From NCBI RefSeq assembly GCF_900109325.1, contig NZ_FNZU01000001.1, positions 248,001 through 312,000 of the forward strand: a stretch of DNA of 64,000 nt, in the 5' to 3' direction. Position 1 is the first letter of the stretch; each line of letters begins with the position of its first letter. The notes beneath the pieces were generated by a model that had not been told where the DNA came from, searched no databases, and was given only the letters and a program-made list of their open reading frames with translations. Shown here in pieces: positions 16,964 to 24,865 of this stretch. Both the position numbers and the translations under genes were made by a program. This DNA is from Alkalibacterium pelagium (GTDB lineage Bacteria > Bacillota > Bacilli > Lactobacillales > Carnobacteriaceae_A).

Positions 16964-17830
16964 ATGCGATATTTAACAAAAGAATGGTATGAATTATCTC
17001 AGATGACAGATTTTCATTTGGATGTGAGAGTACATAAAGGGGCTGGCGTTTTTAAAGAAGGGCTCTATCAAAGACTTTATAAAAGAAAAGAGAAAGAATT
17101 TGTAGATATGCAGCAGGAAATATATGACACTGATCCTCGTTTTATGTTAGAAGAAGACGAAACTGCTATGGTCCCTCTAGATATGTTTATAAATGAAGAG
17201 ATTATAAGTGAAGAGGATCAGCTGGTCAATTCTATGTCGCCCGAAGAAAAAGACCATATACAAAAACTTATAGAGGAATATGATAGTCGTCCGCCGTTTG
17301 ATAAATATGATTGCAAAAAAACATTTGCAAACATTCATGAAACGCGTATAAGAGAGATAATGGATAAACTACCACATGAACTGTACCAGCAAATTGCTGA
17401 TGTCCGAGTTTTCTCCCTAGGTTATTGCAGCAAAGCAGTCAAAAATCAGTTAAAAGCTTTAAGTTCAGATAACGAAAAAATGATGAATAACATTTTAAAT
17501 GAGTATGATAAAGTACAGCAGCAAGAGAATATTCCTCAGATAATAGGGGAAAGATTCAGCTTTCATGATTGCGAAGTAACAGATTTAAAGGTTGAGAAAA
17601 AAGATCTTGTCATCCACTTGAATACAGACGGAGGCTTTACCAATTTTAATAAAGTGATTTTTAAAGAAGCTGAAATCATTAAACAGGAAGGTCAGATCAA
17701 AGAAAGTATATGGCTTTATGATGAGCTATATCGTTTAGATAATGGTTATGAAGTTCATGTGCTTTTGGCAGGAGAAGAAATGGCTGAGCTGATCATTCAG
17801 TGCATTGATATTATTGTCGAAGTAAAATGA
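16964..17830 (+). CDS. DUF4085 family protein
   Basis: This 288-residue soluble protein begins MRYLTKEWYELSQM, as DUF4085 proteins do; function unknown. The N-terminal half is helical and charged. The C-terminal half is rich in beta-strands and contains FHDCEVTDLKVEKKDLVIHL, typical of the immunity-like or Imm-fold ends of this family (from memory). The AAAGGA ribosome binding site sits about 8 bases before the ATG. It stands alone between a pseudogene and the degV-family gene. Confidence 0.8.
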   Translation: MRYLTKEWYELSQMTDFHLDVRVHKGAGVFKEGLYQRLYKRKEKEFVDMQQEIYDTDPRFMLEEDETAMVPLDMFINEEIISEEDQLVNSMSPEEKDHIQKLIEEYDSRPPFDKYDCKKTFANIHETRIREIMDKLPHELYQQIADVRVFSLGYCSKAVKNQLKALSSDNEKMMNNILNEYDKVQQQENIPQIIGERFSFHDCEVTDLKVEKKDLVIHLNTDGGFTNFNKVIFKEAEIIKQEGQIKESIWLYDELYRLDNGYEVHVLLAGEEMAELIIQCIDIIVEVK

Positions 17831-18209
17831 GAAATCAAGTTAAAGAATCATGTATCAACGTCACTATCGGGCATATGTATTGAAGGAAATAATAGAAAAG
17901 AAGATTATCATAAGTTGTGGAACTAAATAAGTAGGACGCATCTAAAGAAATTGAAGTAATTTTTTTTGAAGAGAATGTACTGCAATCTATTTGTCTATTT
18001 ACAAACATTTAACGATTCTTTATAACTAGTACACATAGATAATGACAGATAGAGACAAAAATGTCGTGATTCAAGTTACGATCATACAAAGGTATGGGGA
18101 CCTAGATAGGTATTATTAACTGTATTGTAGTATAATGTACATATAAGGCAACCAAGGCACAAGTATAGAAAAAATGTTTATGGATAAAACAAAACACTGG
18201 AGGTATACA
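17831..18209. other. Intergenic stretch with promoter of the DegV gene
   Basis: No gene is visible. A TATAAT box at 18131-18136 is the best promoter candidate; its -35 region is weak. Confidence 0.45.
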
Positions 18210-19058
18210 TTGAAAAAATACATTATTACAACTGAAAGCGGGTCGGATATATCTAAAGAAATGATCGACCGGTATAACGTCCAAATCGTTCCGATGCATG
18301 TAACTATGGGGAACGAAACTCGTCCTGATGGAAGTTTCGATGTTCAGGAAGTTTTTGACTATTATGATAAAACAGGAAATTTACCTAAAACATCAGGTTC
18401 TTCACCCCAGGATAACACTGAAGTATTTAAAAAGATTTTTGCAGAACATCCAGATGCCACTATCCTTCACATTGGTTACTCTGCAGTAACAACTGTTTCT
18501 TTCAATGCAGCATCTGTAGCAGCGGAGGATTTTGAAAACGTCTATCTGGTGGACTCTAAATTTGTGTCTGTCGGAGCAGCTACTATTGTTAAAGCGACAG
18601 CTCAGTTCATTGAGGATAATCCTGATATTAGTCCTGAAGAGGTTATTGCTTTTGTCGAAAACATCAGGGAACGCACACATATGGTTTTCATGCCTAAAAC
18701 ACTTCAATACTTAAAAGCTGGTGGGCGTGTTTCCAATCTGGCTTTTTATTCAGCAAACTTGCTGAAAATTCAACCGTCAATAGTATTAGATAATGGGTAC
18801 CTCGTTCCTGGAGGAAAATACCGTGGCTCCTTTGATAGCTGTTTGAAGAAGATGATCAACCAATTTTTCAAAAACCATACGATTGATCCTGACAGTGTCA
18901 TAATAGTAGGTGCTCCAGGCATCGAAGAGAGTCAGAAAGAGATGGTTTTCAACCTGCTGAGAGAAAACGGCATTCAGGAAGCTGAATGGATGCAGGCAGG
19001 TGCTGTCATTTCCAGTCATGGAGGCCCAGGAGCAATTGGGATTACTGGAATTGAATAA
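18210..19058 (+). CDS. DegV family fatty-acid-binding protein (FakB-like)
   Basis: DegV/FakB proteins hold a fatty acid so that the kinase FakA can phosphorylate it for membrane lipid synthesis. The 282-residue protein starts LKKYIITTESGSDI and shows the conserved KTSGSSPQ motif and the RVSNLAFYSANLLKIQP segment near the lipid pocket. I chose the TTG at 18210 because GGAGG (18199-18203) has ideal spacing to it; the ATG at 18174 has none. Length is normal. It is a single-gene unit with a strong terminator. FakA is not in the window. Confidence 0.9.
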   Translation: MKKYIITTESGSDISKEMIDRYNVQIVPMHVTMGNETRPDGSFDVQEVFDYYDKTGNLPKTSGSSPQDNTEVFKKIFAEHPDATILHIGYSAVTTVSFNAASVAAEDFENVYLVDSKFVSVGAATIVKATAQFIEDNPDISPEEVIAFVENIRERTHMVFMPKTLQYLKAGGRVSNLAFYSANLLKIQPSIVLDNGYLVPGGKYRGSFDSCLKKMINQFFKNHTIDPDSVIIVGAPGIEESQKEMVFNLLRENGIQEAEWMQAGAVISSHGGPGAIGITGIE

Positions 19059-19136
19059 TAGCCTGGTTGATAGTATAGAATTAGGAATTAGTAAATGACA
19101 TATGGACTCTACACTCATAAGTAGGTGATCTAAGAT

Positions 19137-19177
19137 ACTGATAAAAGCGGGTTATGCTTTTATCAGTTCTTTTTTAT
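19137..19177 (+). terminator. Intrinsic terminator after the DegV gene
   Basis: A perfect 12-bp stem (ACTGATAAAAGC with GCTTTTATCAGT), a 7-base loop and a TCTTTTTT tail. Confidence 0.9.
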
Positions 19178-19335
19178 ATTAGAGAATAACTCAATTTTCT
19201 AGAGGATTATGATTTCAATTACTGCAATAATAAGTTTACAATGTAGTTGTGAAATAATTAGTTGTGGAGATAGAAGGACTTACCGGGTTTAAGTAAATGC
19301 TATGAAATACCACACGAAAGGTGGGGACATGAAGA

Positions 19336-20487
19336 ATGTATCAAAAAATCACTTTGTTAGTAGCTCTATTCATACTGCTGGTCGGATGCACGGAAAATAA
19401 TGAGCAGGACACGGAGAGGGATTCAATAGATAATAATGGTGAGTCGAGTGAAGAATCTGATCAAACAGATGTTGACGAACCAGATCCAACAGAAGATGAC
19501 GAGCCTGATGAACAAGAACCAGTCTTTAGTGAGCCGGAAGTCATTGCAGAAAATCTGGAGATACCCTGGGCAATTGAAATAATAGATAATACGTTTTATC
19601 TTACAGAACGACCCGGATACATCACGCGGATAGAAGATGGTGAAACTGTAAGGCAGACTGTCGAGTTAAACGAAGCTGTTTCAACGGTTCCTGAAGCAGG
19701 ATTATTAGGCTTTGTACTTGATCCGGATTTTCTTGAAAATTCTACTGCTTATGCTTATTGTACCTATGATGGCAGCAATGGATCGTTGAACAGAATTGTT
19801 ACATTGCAGTTGAATGAAGGAGTCTGGCGAGAAGAAAATGTCCTGCTAGATGAGATACCAAGTGGAAGGGTTCACCATGGTGGTCGCTTAGCTATCGGAC
19901 CAGACGGATTGCTTTATGCAACGACCGGGGATGCTTCCATACCAGAGTTGGCACAGGATCTTGAGTCTCTGGCCGGGAAAATCCTGCGACTGAATCGTGA
20001 TGGATCGATACCGAGTGATAATCCATTTGCAGATTCTTACGTCTATAGTTACGGCCACCGAAACCCACAAGGGCTGACCTGGTCATCTGAAGGGACAATG
20101 TATTCAAGTGAGCACGGAGCCACCGCAAATGATGAAATTAATCTGATAGAAGCTGGAGAAAACTATGGCTGGCCAATCATTGAAGGTGAAGAGGAGAATG
20201 AAGGTATGATCACCCCATTGTTCACTTCAGGCAGCGAAGAGACCTGGGCACCTTCTGGCATGGATTATTCTAATGGGAGGGTGTATGTCGCCGGGTTAAG
20301 AGGAGCGGCTATTTACGAATTGGACATCGAAACGGGTGAACAGAGAGAAGTCGTATCCGGAATGGGTCGGATAAGGGATATTCGGATAGAAGATAATCAG
20401 CTGTATTTCATCAGCAATAACACAGACGGACGAGGAAACCCTGAAGAAAATGACGATAAACTATATCAGCTTTCAATTGAAAATTAA
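19336..20487 (+). CDS. PQQ-dependent sugar dehydrogenase-like lipoprotein
   Basis: This is a six-bladed beta-propeller of the glucose/sorbosone (YliI/Asd-like) dehydrogenase family. A lipoprotein signal peptide ends in LLVGC (Cys ~18). A strongly acidic linker (~20-60, mostly Asp, Glu, Ser) leads to the propeller, with NLEIPWAI, VHHGGRLAIGPDGLLY, YGHRNPQGLTW and GENYGWP. These carry the PQQ- and calcium-site signatures of the family. It would oxidise sugars at the outer membrane face; whether the organism makes PQQ cannot be judged here. AAAGGTGGGG precedes the ATG. Alternatively it may be a non-catalytic relative. Confidence 0.88.
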   Translation: MYQKITLLVALFILLVGCTENNEQDTERDSIDNNGESSEESDQTDVDEPDPTEDDEPDEQEPVFSEPEVIAENLEIPWAIEIIDNTFYLTERPGYITRIEDGETVRQTVELNEAVSTVPEAGLLGFVLDPDFLENSTAYAYCTYDGSNGSLNRIVTLQLNEGVWREENVLLDEIPSGRVHHGGRLAIGPDGLLYATTGDASIPELAQDLESLAGKILRLNRDGSIPSDNPFADSYVYSYGHRNPQGLTWSSEGTMYSSEHGATANDEINLIEAGENYGWPIIEGEEENEGMITPLFTSGSEETWAPSGMDYSNGRVYVAGLRGAAIYELDIETGEQREVVSGMGRIRDIRIEDNQLYFISNNTDGRGNPEENDDKLYQLSIEN

Positions 20488-20534
20488 AAGATTACTGAGT
20501 TATTAATATCAGTGAGTCAGAAGGAGAACGACTA

Positions 20535-20969
20535 ATGACACTATCATTTGAGGAAAAGAGATTATCTAAAGAAGACTATATTGAGTTCTTAAGACGAACG
20601 GATTTAGGCTCGCAGTACCCGGCAGAACGATTTGAAGAACGAATTGAAAAGCTTGTAAGCAATACAACAATAAGTCTTATAGCTAAGAATGAGAAAGGGC
20701 TTATTGTCGGCGTATTGTTCGGACTGACAGATTATTGCTACTTTATGTTTGTAACAGACCTTGGAGTAGACCGAGAGTACAAAAATCAGGGAATCGGAAA
20801 GCAGCTTATGAAAAAAGCTCATGATATCGCTGGGGGAGAAAAAGATATTGCAGTCTATTTAATAGCAAATGAGGATGCCGTACCCTTTTATGAAAGGATT
20901 GGAATGGAAGAGGCCAATGATGTGATGGAATATAGTCATATTGACTGGACACCATTTAAGGTTGAGTAA
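20535..20969 (+). CDS. GNAT family N-acetyltransferase
   Basis: This 144-residue acyl-CoA transferase has a clear acetyl-CoA-binding loop (LGVDREYKNQGIGKQLM, ~residues 76-92) and the C-terminal ANEDAVPFYERIGM strand-turn typical of GNATs. AAGGAG (20521-20526) precedes the ATG. The gene follows the sugar dehydrogenase after ~47 bp and may be co-transcribed. The substrate is unknown. Unlike the copy at 16392 it is intact. Confidence 0.88.
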   Translation: MTLSFEEKRLSKEDYIEFLRRTDLGSQYPAERFEERIEKLVSNTTISLIAKNEKGLIVGVLFGLTDYCYFMFVTDLGVDREYKNQGIGKQLMKKAHDIAGGEKDIAVYLIANEDAVPFYERIGMEEANDVMEYSHIDWTPFKVE

Positions 20970-21035
20970 GGACTAACAGTTATGTAGATAGTGTTGCACG
21001 GTCAATATTCTTAATCAATTTATGGAGGGAATATG

Positions 21036-21407
21036 ATGAAAACTGATATCACGGTGCACTGCGGAAACTCGCCTAAAATGGAACGGGTCATCGATTTGAC
21101 CGTAGCTCTTGCGAAAAAAGATCCTGAATTAGTAAAGCAGCATGTGCGTGATGATTTTACCTGGAAGACCGTGGGAGGAGAGACAGTTATTTCATTTGAA
21201 GAACTGGATCAGGAATTGAAGAATAGACCTCCTGTGAAGGAATTATCGGTTACTAATGCACTAAGTCATGGAAACGGCGCTATGTGTGAAGGAACCCTCT
21301 TGTTTGAAGATGGAGATATTCTTCAATTTTGTACAGTAGTCAAATTCGTAAACACGGCTAAAGATGCCTTAATTAAAGAAGCACATACCTACTTCGTAAA
21401 CGAGTGA
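21036..21407 (+). CDS. NTF2/SnoaL-like small protein
   Basis: This ~123-residue soluble protein has the order of helices and strands of the NTF2-like (SnoaL) fold: MERVIDLTVALAKKDPELVKQHVRDDFTWKTVG matches the helix and first strand of such alpha+beta barrels. Members include isomerases and binding proteins; nothing here fixes the ligand. GGAGGG at 21024-21029 best fits ATG 21036, with 21033 an alternative. No membrane segment. It is flanked by other small stand-alone enzymes. Confidence 0.7.
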   Translation: MKTDITVHCGNSPKMERVIDLTVALAKKDPELVKQHVRDDFTWKTVGGETVISFEELDQELKNRPPVKELSVTNALSHGNGAMCEGTLLFEDGDILQFCTVVKFVNTAKDALIKEAHTYFVNE

Positions 21408-21505
21408 ATACAAGAAACGGCTGGATAGTATAATATGGCTTACAAGTATGCAATCTTATAAGAATAGGTATCTTATTAGCTATTAAAGCTGGGAAGGTGA
21501 AGCGC

Positions 21506-21919
21506 ATGACAACTCTTGGGTTCACTTATATATATACAGATAATATAAAAGAAATGAAAAAGTTTTACACATCGCTTCTAGGGTTAGATTTAATTTGGGA
21601 TGAGACTGATAGTATTGCTTTCAAAATAGGCAGTCACCAATTTAGTATAATCTATCATGAATCTTTTGAAATCCCGTCTGCTCATTTTGCGATGCAGCCA
21701 GGTTGGGAAGGCGGGACGTATCCTAGAACAAGTTGGTCTCTTGACTATGATTCTACTAATTTTATAAAAGTGATTAGGCAATTGTCAGCAAATGGTGTAA
21801 GATCATATTATGCTGCACCACAATGGAATGGCTATTGGAGTTATCCAGTTCTTGATCCTATGAACAACACTATAGAGGTAACGTGCACTGATGCTGATTA
21901 TATAGAACAACATAAATAG
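21506..21919 (+). CDS. VOC (glyoxalase/bleomycin-resistance fold) protein
   Basis: This ~137-residue protein has a VOC fold. It starts MTTLGFTYIYTDNIKEMKKFY, giving the beta-strand and helix that open each half-module, and ends with LDPMNNTIEVT, carrying the usual metal-ligand Glu position. Family members are metal-dependent lyases, dioxygenases or binding proteins. GGGAAGG (21491-21497) fits ATG 21506; the in-frame GTG at 21497 is inside that site. It lies 27 bp ahead of the carboxylesterase gene and may share its transcript. Confidence 0.82.
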   Translation: MTTLGFTYIYTDNIKEMKKFYTSLLGLDLIWDETDSIAFKIGSHQFSIIYHESFEIPSAHFAMQPGWEGGTYPRTSWSLDYDSTNFIKVIRQLSANGVRSYYAAPQWNGYWSYPVLDPMNNTIEVTCTDADYIEQHK

Positions 21920-21946
21920 TTTAAGTATAGAAAGGAACATGTAAGG

Positions 21947-23467
21947 ATGTTAAGAAAAGTTAAAATTGAAAACGGTTTAATTCAGGGGCTGCCAGCTGCA
22001 GACCCTAAGATAACATCATTTAAAGGCGTCCCTTTTGCAGCACCGCCTGTCGGACAGAACCGCTGGCGTGCACCACAGCCTGCGTCAGACTGGGAAGGGA
22101 CACTTCTAGCCTATGAATTTGCACCGATATCCATGCAGGCCACTCCAGGAGTGAACAAAGACGATTTCTATTCAAGAGAATGGCATGTGGATCCCGATAT
22201 TCCTATGGCTGAAGACAACCTTTACTTGAATGTTTGGACACCGGCTTCAAGTGAAGATGAGAAGCTGCCTGTCTATGTATGGATTTTCGGTGGGGCCTTT
22301 CAGTACGGTTATACGGCTGAAATGGAATTTGATGGTGAGCGTCTGGCGAGAAGAGGAGCGGTGGTCGTTACGTTAAATTACCGGCTGAATTCATTCGGTT
22401 TTCTTGCTCATCCTGAACTCACTGCGGAAGCACCTGATGCACCTACGAACTTTGGCCTGCTGGATCAGAGAGCCGGCATCGAATGGGTAAAACGTAACAT
22501 TGCAGCATTCGGTGGAGACCCTGAGAACATCACGGTAGGTGGCCAGTCAGCAGGAGGCGCCAGTGTCATGCATCAACTGACTGCGCCTCAAAATGACCCC
22601 CTCTTCCATAAAGCAGTTGTACTTAGCGGCATGTTCAAGAATGTCTATGGGAACAGCGGAATCCCAGGCAGCGGCAGAACGCTGTCACAAGTGGAAGAGG
22701 AAGGGGTCAAATTCTTCGATTTCCTCGGCGTAGCTTCTCTGGCTGAGGCTCGTGAACTTGATGGTGAATACCTCCGTCAGAAAGCATTGGAATACGAGAA
22801 ATTCTGGGGGCCGGTCATTGATAAGCAGTTTGTCATGGGGGATGTCTTCAAACTTTTCCTCGAGAATAAGCGTCTGATGGTCCCAGTCATGCTGGGTCGT
22901 ACCTCTTCTGAATTCTTCAGTGTTCCAGATGTATCGAGCTTAGATGAATTCGAGAAGATGGCAAGGGAAACATTCGGGTCAGATGCGGATGATTATCTGA
23001 ATCTTTGCCGTTTTGAATCCGGTAATTTGGAGGATGTCAAGGAACGTGCCTCTGTCAGCACAATTGAATATGCCATACGCGTTGCCGGACAAGCCAACTC
23101 TGACAGCGGGTCTGACACGCCTCTTTATTATTATAATTTTGATCCGGAGATACCAGGCTGGGATAACCCTGGGACTTTCCATTCGGCAGACCTGTGGTTC
23201 TTCTTTGAAACGCTGGCCAAGGCCTGGAGACCCTTTACAGGCAAGCACTATGATTTAGCTCGTCAGATGAGCAACTACCTGGGCAATTTCATCTCAAGTG
23301 GGGATCCTAACGGGGATGATGCGACGGGTGAAGCGATGCCGACCTGGGAACCGTATACATCAGATAGCCCATACGGAATGGTCTTTGGAGATCAAGCTGA
23401 ATTTGTAAAAGAGGAACCTGATGCACTCATGGACTTTCTTGTTAGAATGTATTTTAAAAATGACTAG
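21947..23467 (+). CDS. Type B carboxylesterase
   Basis: This 506-residue alpha/beta hydrolase is of the carboxylesterase/para-nitrobenzyl esterase family. The nucleophile elbow GGQSAGG lies at ~residue 199, the acidic residue is probably in GRTSSEFFS, and the His is in FHSADLWFFFETL. The N-terminus is close to the typical GLIQG ... FKGVPFA ... PVGQNRW pattern, and EDNLYLNVWTP precedes the oxyanion segment (FGGAF). No signal peptide, so it acts in the cytoplasm. It hydrolyses small esters; the natural substrate is unknown. Base composition is noticeably more GC-rich than the short genes before it. Confidence 0.92.
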   Translation: MLRKVKIENGLIQGLPAADPKITSFKGVPFAAPPVGQNRWRAPQPASDWEGTLLAYEFAPISMQATPGVNKDDFYSREWHVDPDIPMAEDNLYLNVWTPASSEDEKLPVYVWIFGGAFQYGYTAEMEFDGERLARRGAVVVTLNYRLNSFGFLAHPELTAEAPDAPTNFGLLDQRAGIEWVKRNIAAFGGDPENITVGGQSAGGASVMHQLTAPQNDPLFHKAVVLSGMFKNVYGNSGIPGSGRTLSQVEEEGVKFFDFLGVASLAEARELDGEYLRQKALEYEKFWGPVIDKQFVMGDVFKLFLENKRLMVPVMLGRTSSEFFSVPDVSSLDEFEKMARETFGSDADDYLNLCRFESGNLEDVKERASVSTIEYAIRVAGQANSDSGSDTPLYYYNFDPEIPGWDNPGTFHSADLWFFFETLAKAWRPFTGKHYDLARQMSNYLGNFISSGDPNGDDATGEAMPTWEPYTSDSPYGMVFGDQAEFVKEEPDALMDFLVRMYFKND

Positions 23468-23797
23468 AGACATCCGGATATAAATATCTTTTCTTAGTAT
23501 GCATCGTTTATATTTACAAAACATCCATTTGTACAGTTCTGTTAATATTATTGTTTTTCTAATATTAGAAAAACAATAATCGAAAAGAATTGGATCTGAA
23601 ATAGATGATCGAAGATATTTTAACAGTAAAGATTGATAGGCCAATAGACGGTTACCATTCTCAACATAAAGAGTTGTATTATCATGTCGATTAGGGATAT
23701 ATTAAAGGTATAGTAGTGAAAAAGTCGGAATCTGATTAAATGGACAAATCATCTTCGACTTTTAAGTCAAACTCTTTCCGTAAGGAGAATACAGCTT
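23468..23797. other. Intergenic stretch with a perfect palindrome
   Basis: No gene is visible. The notable structure is the 34-bp palindrome at 23547-23580. AGGAGA near 23781-23790 belongs to the next gene. Confidence 0.5.
23547..23580. repeat. 34-bp perfect AT-rich palindrome
   Basis: The half-site ATTATTGTTTTTCTAAT meets its exact reverse complement with no loop. It could form a cruciform, serve as a two-way terminator of the esterase, or bind a dimeric protein. Confidence 0.8.
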
Positions 23798-24175
23798 ATG
23801 AATAAGAACCCATCTTACAATAAAATAATTTTTCTATCTGTAATAGGGCTGATTTTATTCCTATACCAGTATACTTTAGGCATTGTTGGGATTGTTATAC
23901 TTGCTCACGTTATTTCATTTATGCTCTACATTCTTTTAGATAAGTGGTTTAAGGATAACAGCAGTAGAACGAGAGATAAATTCATAATTGGTATCATTTC
24001 ATTACTGATTATAGCCTCAACTCTGTTTCATAGTCTTGATTATGCAGGCCCACATAATTATATCATCAGGTTCTGGATGGTCTCCATTTCAGTGTTTATA
24101 GTGTGGGATTATATTGCTGCAGCAATCGGTTCTATATACAAACGGATAAAAAAGATACTATTCAATGCTTTTTGA
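23798..24175 (+). CDS. Small integral membrane protein, unknown
   Basis: I do not recognise this 125-residue protein. It has four hydrophobic segments (~10-28, ~30-48, ~62-78, ~90-112), a positively charged loop after the second (NSSRTRDK) and a basic C-terminal tail (YKRIKKIL), which suggests both ends in the cytoplasm. GTAAGGAG sits ahead of the ATG. It is a single-gene unit that ends at a shared terminator facing the PAP2 gene. Confidence 0.6.
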   Translation: MNKNPSYNKIIFLSVIGLILFLYQYTLGIVGIVILAHVISFMLYILLDKWFKDNSSRTRDKFIIGIISLLIIASTLFHSLDYAGPHNYIIRFWMVSISVFIVWDYIAAAIGSIYKRIKKILFNAF

Positions 24176-24201
24176 GCATGATAAAAGTAATTGCATATAA
24201 A

Positions 24202-24247
24202 GAGGCTGAACATTAAGTACGCACTTAATGTCCAGCCTCAATTTTTT
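24202..24247 (+). terminator. Intrinsic terminator between convergent genes
   Basis: A 17-bp stem with one mismatch (GAGGCTGaACATTAAGT), a 4-base loop, then AATTTTTT. It separates the membrane-protein gene from the convergent PAP2 gene. Confidence 0.88.
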
Positions 24248-24290
24248 AGTCTATCTTACTTCTACACTTACAAGTAATTCAAAACCATCA

Positions 24291-24731
24291 TTAAAGATAA
24301 AACCCCAGCATGCCGGACAATATCCCGATAATTGCCCCAGCAATCACATCTCTCGGATAATGGACGCCGCCAATAACACGCAGGACGGCCAGCACGCAGC
24401 CGATCAGCATGAGAAAGACCCCCAGTGGACGGGATATAAAATAGAGGGTGGAGGCAATCACGAAAACTGAAAAGACATGGCGACTAGGAAACGATTGGCC
24501 TTTAGTATCTTTATTTAAAATAGGCGCCTTGCCAGTAACCTCATAGGGTCGGGGGGCATCGATATATCGCCGTAACAGGCTCACCAGTACAAAGGAGATA
24601 AGTGGGCCCAGCAGCACGCGCCAGATTCTGGAGTCACCTGAGAATAATAGTACCATGATGATTACAGGGTAGATTGCATACACCGTATAGGTAATGAGTC
24701 GATTGGAAAGGTTAATTACTTTTGCACACAT
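24291..24731 (-). CDS. PAP2-family phosphatase
   Basis: This 146-residue membrane phosphatase is of the type 2 phosphatidic acid phosphatase family, which includes undecaprenyl-pyrophosphate phosphatases. All three active-site blocks are visible: RRYIDAPRP (~residues 54-62), FPSRHV (~81-86, catalytic His) and RVIGGVHYPRDV (~117-128, nucleophile His). About four membrane segments surround them. The protein is shorter than many members, so it is a minimal form. It probably recycles lipid phosphates for the cell wall or lipids. It is convergent with the preceding gene and stands alone. Confidence 0.9.
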   Translation of the reverse strand: MCAKVINLSNRLITYTVYAIYPVIIMVLLFSGDSRIWRVLLGPLISFVLVSLLRRYIDAPRPYEVTGKAPILNKDTKGQSFPSRHVFSVFVIASTLYFISRPLGVFLMLIGCVLAVLRVIGGVHYPRDVIAGAIIGILSGMLGFYL

Positions 24732-24865
24732 ATCATGAACATCCTAGCATTTGATTTCTTACATAGTATCATAGACAGCCTGACTAGTGGAGGGGAAATG
24801 AATAATTTCATTTTTTTATAAAAAAAGAACCAGACAAATGAGCTGTCTGATTCTTCAAAAACTAT

